Source: Lachnospiraceae bacterium UBA7598 | GTDB taxonomy: Bacteria > Bacillota > Clostridia > Lachnospirales > Lachnospiraceae | Length of the DNA: 5,585 nucleotides | Assembly (NCBI GenBank): GCA_002474415.1 | Contig: DLQV01000098.1 | Location: 522-6,106, forward strand | Direction: 5' to 3' | Shown: piece by piece, positions 1 through 5,585 of the stretch | Layout: each line of letters opens with the position of its first letter | How positions within the stretch are numbered: position 1 is the first letter of the stretch | Notes under the pieces: generated by a model | Seen by the model: only the letters and a program-made list of their open reading frames with translations | Told to the model about the DNA's origin: nothing | Databases searched by the model: none | Translations under genes and position numbers: made by a program

Positions 1-1875
<1,875 letters not shown>

Positions 1876-1896
1876 TTTAGAAAATAAATAAACAAA

Positions 1897-1930
1897 GCGT
1901 GGGGTTTCCGGTTTTCCGGAAACCCTATGC
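1897..1930 (+). promoter_or_regulatory. Stem-loop in the dnaK-dnaJ intergenic region
   Basis: The arms GGGTTTCCGG (1902-1911) and CCGGAAACCC (1916-1925) pair perfectly around a TTTT loop. Five further pairs, two of them G-U, extend the stem to 15 bp (1897-1930). No T-run follows on the + strand (next bases GTACTATAAGG), so it is not a standard intrinsic terminator for dnaK. A partial terminator, an RNase-processing barrier, or a 3'-end stabiliser that keeps DnaK more abundant than DnaJ are possible roles (inference). The dnaJ ribosome binding site AAGGG begins only 8 bases after the stem. On the - strand a T-rich run does follow, but no - strand gene enters from dnaJ. Confidence 0.75.
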
Positions 1931-1951
1931 GTACTATAAGGGTTTAATATT

Positions 1952-3121
1952 ATGGCAGAGAAAAGAGATTATTACGAGGTCCTTGGAATTCCAAAGACCG
2001 CAACTGAAGCAGAAATAAAAAAAGCTTTCCGTACAACCGCCAAGAAGTATCATCCGGATATGCATCCGGGAGATAAAGACTGTGAGGAAAAATTCAAGGA
2101 AGCACAGGAGGCATATGCCGTTTTGAGTGATCCGGAAAAGCGTAGACAGTACGACCAGTTTGGTCATGCAGCGTTTGATGGAGGTGCCGGCGGCGCAGGT
2201 GGATTTGATTTTTCCGGCATGGATATGGGAGATATCTTTGGCGATATTTTCGGAGACTTTTTCGGTGGCGGCAGACGAAGCAGCAATAATAACGGACCGG
2301 CACAGGGGGCAAGTGTACGCCTTACGGTTCGTATTACATTTGAGGAGGCAGTTTTTGGCTGTTCCAAGGAGCTTGAGTTTCCGTATAAAGAAGAATGCAA
2401 AACTTGTCACGGAACCGGAGCAAAACCCGGAACTTCACCGGAAACCTGCAGCAAGTGCGGGGGAAAAGGAAAAGTGGTATATTCCCAGCAGTCTTTGTTT
2501 GGCATGATGCAGAATGTGCAGACCTGTCCGGACTGCGGTGGTACCGGTAAGGTGATCCGTGATAAATGTCCGGATTGTCGTGGAACAGGATATATCTCGA
2601 AGAAAGTACGAAAGACCGTAGAGATTCCGGCCGGAATTGACAATGGTCAGTCTGTCCGTGTCAGAGGTTACGGAGAACCGGGAAGAAACGGTGGCCCAAG
2701 AGGAGACCTTCTGGTAGAAGTTCTTGTTTCCAGAAGCAATGCATTCGAGCGTCAGGATATGAATATTTTTTCCAATGCTTCAATTTCCTTTGGTATTGCA
2801 GCACTGGGCGGAGATATCCGTATCAAGACCGTAGATGGAGACATTATCTATACCGTTTCACCGGGAACGCAGAGTGGAACGAGAATCCGTCTGAAAGGAA
2901 AAGGAGTACCATCCATTCGAAACAAGGCGGTGCGTGGAGACCACTATGTGACATTGATTGTCAACACACCGACAGGCTTAAGCAAAGAGGCAAAGGAAGC
3001 GCTGCGTAAGTTTGACGAATTGACGGGAAATTCTTTGAATAAAGAGGGCGGAGCATCAACCGGAAAAGAAAAAAAGAAAGGTTTTATGGACAAAATAAAA
3101 GAATCTTTCGATGAACATTAG
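1952..3121 (+). CDS. dnaJ: Chaperone DnaJ (class A Hsp40), complete
   Basis: Co-chaperone that stimulates DnaK ATP hydrolysis through its J domain and delivers clients to DnaK. At 389 residues it has normal class A length and all expected parts. The J domain spans about residues 5-70, with HPD at 34-36 and YDQFGHAAF after it. A Gly/Phe-rich region (about 76-108) contains the repeated DIF-type motif [12 protein letters not shown]. The zinc domain has four CxxCxGxG repeats starting at Cys149, Cys166, Cys192 and Cys206; by family knowledge repeats 1 and 4 bind one zinc, 2 and 3 the other. C-terminal peptide-binding and dimerisation domains follow, then a Lys-rich tail from about 370. The start is supported by AAGGG at 1938-1942, 9 bases before ATG. 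No promoter is evident in the dnaK-dnaJ gap, so it is probably co-transcribed with dnaK, subject to the intervening hairpin. No frame damage seen. Confidence 0.99.
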   Translation: MAEKRDYYEVLGIPKTATEAEIKKAFRTTAKKYHPDMHPGDKDCEEKFKEAQEAYAVLSDPEKRRQYDQFGHAAFDGGAGGAGGFDFSGMDMGDIFGDIFGDFFGGGRRSSNNNGPAQGASVRLTVRITFEEAVFGCSKELEFPYKEECKTCHGTGAKPGTSPETCSKCGGKGKVVYSQQSLFGMMQNVQTCPDCGGTGKVIRDKCPDCRGTGYISKKVRKTVEIPAGIDNGQSVRVRGYGEPGRNGGPRGDLLVEVLVSRSNAFERQDMNIFSNASISFGIAALGGDIRIKTVDGDIIYTVSPGTQSGTRIRLKGKGVPSIRNKAVRGDHYVTLIVNTPTGLSKEAKEALRKFDELTGNSLNKEGGASTGKEKKKGFMDKIKESFDEH

Positions 3122-3198
3122 TACAAATCGCCTATAGTAATCTGGTACAAAGTATTGTATGATGAGCCTGATAATATTTATTGGCGGCATGTGTGTAC

Positions 3199-3203
3199 GG
3201 AGG
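3199..3203 (+). promoter_or_regulatory. Ribosome binding site GGAGG that sets the start at 3214
   Basis: GGAGG lies 10 bases before ATG 3214. It decides the start of the small J-like gene: an in-frame TTG at 3181 would put this site inside the coding region and has no comparable site of its own. ATG 3207 is in another frame and only 3 bases from the site. Confidence 0.75.
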
Positions 3204-3213
3204 CATATGGGGG

Positions 3214-3633
3214 ATGACGCTGGAAGAAGAACGAAAAGCTTTGGAAGAACAGCGCCGCACGTTAGAGCGTGAGCGGCGGGAATTTACCCGGCGGGTGGAG
3301 ATGGAAGATCGCCGTCTGGAACAGCAGCAGAAGCTTTTCGATATGAAATTTAAAATACTAGAAGAAGAACTGGCGAAACTTGCATCAGAGAAAGAGCGTA
3401 TGAAGAAACAGAAAGCTTTCTATCAGCGGGTGAGTGATTTTTCTTTGGCAGCAGAGCGATCTGTTGCCAAAGCAGAAATGTTCTTTTCCGGAGTGGAGAG
3501 CAGGCAGTCTCTTAAGAAACGGTATAAGGATCTGATCAAGATTTATCATCCGGATAATCTGGATGGGGATAAAAATACTGTTCAGGAAATTAACAGTGAA
3601 TACCATAAACTGTGTGCAGTATATAAAAACTAA
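3214..3633 (+). CDS. Small coiled-coil protein with C-terminal J-like (HPD) domain
   Basis: A 139-residue soluble protein in two parts. Residues about 2-70 are dominated by Glu, Arg, Lys and Gln with regularly spaced Leu/Met/Phe, as in a long coiled coil. Residues about 89-136 form a compact J-like module: MFFSG, then KKRYKDLIKI, HPD at 112-114, NLDGD, and EINSEY. This FF-G...KKRYKxL...YHPDN..GD...EIN.EY pattern matches short, helix-I-reduced J domains found in bacterial and phage proteins (family knowledge). With the HPD tripeptide intact, it plausibly contacts DnaK; the coiled coil may give oligomerisation or client choice (inference). No signal peptide or membrane segment is seen. It lies 92 bp after dnaJ with no convincing terminator or promoter in the gap, so it is probably the last gene of the dnaK-dnaJ transcript. 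Arginine codons differ sharply from dnaK: no AGA, and 6 of 15 are CGG. I recognise the domain, not a named gene. Confidence 0.85.
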   Translation: MTLEEERKALEEQRRTLERERREFTRRVEMEDRRLEQQQKLFDMKFKILEEELAKLASEKERMKKQKAFYQRVSDFSLAAERSVAKAEMFFSGVESRQSLKKRYKDLIKIYHPDNLDGDKNTVQEINSEYHKLCAVYKN

Positions 3634-3674
3634 AAACAGCCATACGGTCTGCGAACAGACTGTATGGCTGTTTT
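3633..3674. terminator. Bidirectional intrinsic terminator between convergent genes
   Basis: A 15-bp stem (3637-3651 with 3656-3670, one G-T pair) closes a CGAA loop and is flanked by four more A-T pairs (3633-3636 with 3671-3674). On the + strand it begins at the stop codon of the J-like gene and is followed by TTTT then mixed T-rich sequence. On the - strand it starts 17 bases after the stop of the 72-residue gene and is followed by TTTTTAGTTTTT, the better T-run. It should stop transcription from both sides, probably more strongly on the - strand. Confidence 0.9.
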
Positions 3675-3691
3675 ATGAATGTTTAGCATGT

Positions 3692-3910
3692 TTAATGTCG
3701 TTCCTCATGAAGACGCTTAAAAATTTCCTCCTCTGACATGGCAGTGGCTGATGGCGTGTTTTCTTCCATATTGTAGGTTCTTTGCTTTTTGATATAAAGA
3801 GTATTGGTGTTCTCTTTGTATTCCACATCACTGTTATCAGAAGTATTTCTCTGCCGGTCATCGGTGTTGAATGCTTTCTGAAGTCCTTCTACAAGATTGC
3901 GTTTATCCAT
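3692..3910 (-). CDS. Small hypothetical protein, 72 residues, function unknown
   Basis: I do not recognise this protein. It is hydrophilic, with no Cys, no Trp, no signal peptide and no membrane segment. Residues 1-14 (MDKRNLVEGLQKAF) and 59-71 (SEEEIFKRLHEER) look helical; the Asn/Thr/Asp/Glu-rich middle looks extended or disordered, with Tyr at 31, 39 and 46. The case for a real gene is the surrounding signals on the - strand: a sigma-A-type promoter at 3957-3985, AGGAG at 3921-3925 placed 10 bases before the ATG, and an intrinsic terminator just past the stop. It is convergent with the J-like gene and divergent from prmA, so it forms its own unit. It could be a small cytosolic regulator or a protein-binding peptide, but nothing in the sequence chooses among these. 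Confidence 0.8.
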   Translation of the reverse strand: MDKRNLVEGLQKAFNTDDRQRNTSDNSDVEYKENTNTLYIKKQRTYNMEENTPSATAMSEEEIFKRLHEERH

Positions 3911-3920
3911 TTACTGCTTT

Positions 3921-3925
3921 CTCCT
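3921..3925 (-). promoter_or_regulatory. Ribosome binding site AGGAG for the 72-residue gene
   Basis: CTCCT on the + strand reads AGGAG on the - strand, 10 bases upstream of the ATG whose complement is at 3908-3910. It fixes this start and is the main translational evidence for this short unknown gene. Confidence 0.75.
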
Positions 3926-3956
3926 ATAACTGTATAGCTATCAACTTAACCCCTAT

Positions 3957-3985
3957 ATTATAACATGGGTTTTTTTGATGTACAA
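3957..3985 (-). promoter_or_regulatory. Sigma-A-type promoter for the 72-residue gene
   Basis: Reading the - strand, -35 TTGTAC (complement of 3980-3985) and -10 TATAAT (complement of 3957-3962, perfect consensus) are separated by exactly 17 bases, with an A-run in the spacer. Transcription should start near 3950, giving a leader of about 40 bases before the ATG. Predicted housekeeping promoter. Confidence 0.8.
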
Positions 3986-3992
3986 TGTTTTC

Positions 3993-4021
3993 TTGAAATT
4001 TTATGGAAAATAAGGTATGAT
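3993..4021 (+). promoter_or_regulatory. Sigma-A-type promoter for prmA-rsmE
   Basis: -35 TTGAAA (3993-3998) and -10 TATGAT (4016-4021) are spaced 17 bases apart. Transcription should start near 4028, leaving a leader of about 35 bases to the prmA ATG. Its -35 is only 7 bases from the -35 of the divergent promoter, so the two RNA polymerase sites overlap and may compete. Confidence 0.75.
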
Positions 4022-4033
4022 ACATACAGTATG
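4015..4033 (+). repeat. Triple GTATG/CATAC inverted motif over the prmA promoter
   Basis: The sequence reads GTATG-ATA-CATAC-A-GTATG: three copies of a 5-base half-site in alternating orientation. It covers the -10 hexamer and the predicted transcription start of prmA. The placement suits a repressor operator, but the half-sites are short and AT-rich, so chance is possible. Confidence 0.35.
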
Positions 4034-4062
4034 CCTTAGTGTAGAATTGAGAGGATGGTAAC

Positions 4063-5022
4063 ATGAAGTGGAAAAAATATACAATTGAAACAACGACAGC
4101 AGCAGAGGATTTTATGAGTTCCATGCTGATGGATCTGGGCATTGAAGGAATAGAGATCGAAGATAACATTCCGCTTACCAAAGAAGACCAGGCGGATATG
4201 TTTATTGATTTTCTGCCGGAACTTCCTCCGGATGAGGGGATCAGCCATGTGAGCTTTTATGTGGAAGAAGATGGCAGTGATCAGACGGAGATTTTAAAAC
4301 AGGTAAAGATCGGACTTGAAAAACTGCGTGACATGGTGGAAGTGGGAAGCGGTGTCATTACGTCTTCCGAAACGGAAGATCTTGACTGGATCAATAACTG
4401 GAAAAAATATTTTACTTCTTTTACCATTGATGATATTTTAATCAAGCCAACCTGGGAAGAATTAAAGGAAGAGGACAAAGATAAATTCCTGATAGAGATC
4501 GATCCGGGAATTTCTTTCGGAACAGGAAAACATGAAACGACACAGCTTTGCATCCGGCAGTTACAGAAATATGTGGAAGGAAAACATCCGAAAGTGCTGG
4601 ATGTGGGATGTGGCAGTGGAATTTTATCGATTGTTGCGTTAAAACTTGGCGCAAGAGAAGTCGTGGGAACGGATCTGGATGCAGACTGTATGATTTCTAC
4701 GAGGGATAATATGCAGGTAAATCATCTTGATTTGTCTCTGGGAACTTTTTATGTGGGCAATCTGATTGACGATGAGGAACTTCAGGAAAAGGTTGGAACA
4801 GAGGAATATGAGATTGTTGTGGCCAATATTTTAGCACCGGTTATCATTGCCATGGCACCGGTTATTCCGGCCAGATTAAAGCAGGGCGGTTATTTTATTA
4901 CCTCCGGTATCATTGATTTTAAGGAAAATGAAGTAAAAGAAGCAATGGAAGCAGCAGGACTTACCATAGTGGAAATCAATCATCAGGGAGAGTGGGTAAA
5001 TATTACCGCACAGAAACAGTAG
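4063..5022 (+). CDS. prmA: Ribosomal protein L11 methyltransferase PrmA
   Basis: S-adenosylmethionine-dependent methyltransferase that trimethylates amino groups of ribosomal protein L11 (uL11) in the cytosol. The 319 residues match family length. The N-terminal substrate-recognition domain (about 1-100) leads into the family hallmark IDPGISFGTGKHETT at 146-160. The catalytic fold follows: SAM-binding DVGCGSG at 180-186, the acidic residue Asp204 after strand 2 (GTDLD), and NILAPVI at 255-261. The ATG is preceded by GAGG at 4051-4054, 8 bases upstream. In many Firmicutes prmA directly follows dnaJ; here it has its own promoter behind two inserted genes. It shares a transcript with rsmE. No missing motif or frame damage is seen. 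Confidence 0.98.
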   Translation: MKWKKYTIETTTAAEDFMSSMLMDLGIEGIEIEDNIPLTKEDQADMFIDFLPELPPDEGISHVSFYVEEDGSDQTEILKQVKIGLEKLRDMVEVGSGVITSSETEDLDWINNWKKYFTSFTIDDILIKPTWEELKEEDKDKFLIEIDPGISFGTGKHETTQLCIRQLQKYVEGKHPKVLDVGCGSGILSIVALKLGAREVVGTDLDADCMISTRDNMQVNHLDLSLGTFYVGNLIDDEELQEKVGTEEYEIVVANILAPVIIAMAPVIPARLKQGGYFITSGIIDFKENEVKEAMEAAGLTIVEINHQGEWVNITAQKQ

Positions 5023-5025
5023 GAG
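5021..5025 (+). promoter_or_regulatory. rsmE ribosome binding site overlapping the prmA stop codon
   Basis: AGGAG begins inside the prmA stop TAG (5020-5022) and lies 6 bases before ATG 5032. The overlap suggests translational coupling of the two methyltransferase genes and fixes the rsmE start. Confidence 0.8.
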
Positions 5026-5031
5026 CAGGGT

Positions 5032-5585
5032 ATGTACCAGTTTTTTGTGGAAGATGAGCAGGTGCAGCAGGACCGGATCTGCATTGTGGGCAGTGATGTC
5101 AATCATATCGGTCATGTGCTGCGCATGAAAACCGGGGAGAAGATCCGGATCAGTGATCAGAGCGGCAGATCGTATTTTTGCCGTATTCTGGAAATTACAG
5201 AGGAAGAAGTCTGGGCACAGATAGAGGATACCGATGAAATGGGAACAGAGTTTTCCCATAAGGTGTATCTTTTTCAGGGACTTCCCAAAAGTGATAAGAT
5301 GGAATGGATCATCCAAAAGACCGTGGAACTTGGTGTCTATACCGTCATACCGGTTGCCATGAAAAACTGTGTGGTAAAGCTGGATGAAAAGAAAGCACAG
5401 AGCAAATGTAAGCGGTGGCAGGCAATTGCGGAGAGTGCGGCTAAGCAGTCGAAGCGGACAATCATTCCGCAGATTCAGATGCCGGTTTCCTGGAAGCAGG
5501 CATTGGAAGAGGCAAAGGAGCTGGACGTTGTCCTGGTTCCGTATGAGAATGAAAGAGGCATGGAAGCAACAAGAGAGATCTTTCG
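5032..5585 (+). CDS. rsmE: 16S rRNA m3U1498 methyltransferase RsmE, 3'-truncated by window edge
   Basis: SPOUT-class methyltransferase that makes N3-methyluridine at 16S rRNA position 1498 in the 30S subunit. The first 184 codons are present. Residues about 1-70 form the PUA-like RNA-binding domain, including HIGHVLRMKTGEKI at 25-38. The catalytic domain then begins, with the family blocks FQGLPKSDKMEWIIQKTVELG (81-101, LPKSDKMEW being the core) and KRWQAIAESAAKQSKR (127-142) followed by IIP. About 60 C-terminal residues, which hold the knotted SAM-binding site (GPEGG and LG.RILR.ETA in the family), lie beyond the window, so catalytic integrity cannot be judged. The gene starts 9 bases after the prmA stop and is read from the prmA promoter. 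Confidence 0.95.
   Translation, partial: MYQFFVEDEQVQQDRICIVGSDVNHIGHVLRMKTGEKIRISDQSGRSYFCRILEITEEEVWAQIEDTDEMGTEFSHKVYLFQGLPKSDKMEWIIQKTVELGVYTVIPVAMKNCVVKLDEKKAQSKCKRWQAIAESAAKQSKRTIIPQIQMPVSWKQALEEAKELDVVLVPYENERGMEATREIF

Noticed and set aside
1897..1930. Intrinsic terminator for dnaK
   Set aside because: No T-run follows the stem on the + strand and dnaJ has no visible promoter of its own, so full termination here would silence dnaJ.
3122..3180. Possible promoter (TATGAT at 3158, GATAAT at 3170) between dnaJ and the J-like gene
   Set aside because: Neither -10-like hexamer has a plausible -35 at 16-18 bases; the region is AT-rich enough to give such matches by chance.
3181..3213. TTG start at 3181 extending the J-like protein by 11 residues
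   Set aside because: The GGAGG site at 3199-3203 would lie inside the gene and correctly serves ATG 3214; the extra residues do not resemble the coiled coil.
3159..3272. 37-codon frame starting MMSLIIFIGGMC, overlapping the start of the J-like gene
   Set aside because: There is no ribosome binding site before 3159, and the hydrophobic start quickly becomes an Arg-rich out-of-frame reading of the J-like gene. Probably chance.
4876..5316. 146-codon - strand frame across the prmA end and rsmE start
   Set aside because: It is antisense to two well-identified genes and has no start signals.

Overview
This window reads as a chromosomal heat-shock/translation-maintenance locus from a Firmicutes bacterium, most likely a gut-type Clostridia of the Lachnospiraceae kind. 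The reasons are moderate GC, a DnaK without the N-terminal-quadrant insert typical of Gram-negative DnaK, strong GGAGG-type ribosome binding sites, and the gene order dnaK-dnaJ-...-prmA-rsmE, which matches the Bacillus/Clostridia hrcA-grpE-dnaK-dnaJ-prmA-rsmE cluster. The family assignment is inferred from protein flavour and synteny, not from a database search.

Layout. Positions 1-1875 hold dnaK on the + strand, missing about 12 N-terminal codons at the window edge and ending in a Gly/Ala/Pro-rich tail built from a 48-bp repeat. A long perfect-core hairpin (1897-1930) lies in the dnaK-dnaJ gap. dnaJ (1952-3121) is a complete four-zinc-repeat class A J protein. After 92 bp comes a 139-residue protein (3214-3633) with a long charged coiled coil and a compact J-like module, HPD included, at its C-terminus. 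A hairpin with A/T tracts on both sides (3633-3674) terminates it and also terminates a convergent 72-residue gene of unknown function on the - strand (3692-3910).

The 152-bp region 3911-4062 carries two back-to-back sigma-A-type promoters: one (- strand) for the small unknown gene and one (+ strand) for prmA. prmA (4063-5022, ribosomal protein L11 methyltransferase) and rsmE (5032 to the window end, 16S rRNA m3U1498 methyltransferase, truncated) form a tight pair in which the rsmE ribosome binding site overlaps the prmA stop codon.

How it fits together. DnaK and DnaJ form the Hsp70 folding machine. The small coiled-coil J-like protein is a plausible specialist DnaK partner. PrmA and RsmE modify the ribosome. 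Compared with the standard cluster, two genes have been inserted between dnaJ and prmA. The insertion brings a terminator and a new promoter, so prmA-rsmE appear transcriptionally uncoupled from the chaperone operon. The least explained elements are the small J-like protein, the 72-residue gene, and the repeated GTATG/CATAC motif over the prmA promoter. No mobile element, CRISPR array, tRNA or rRNA was seen, and no stretch above 300 bases lacks a gene.
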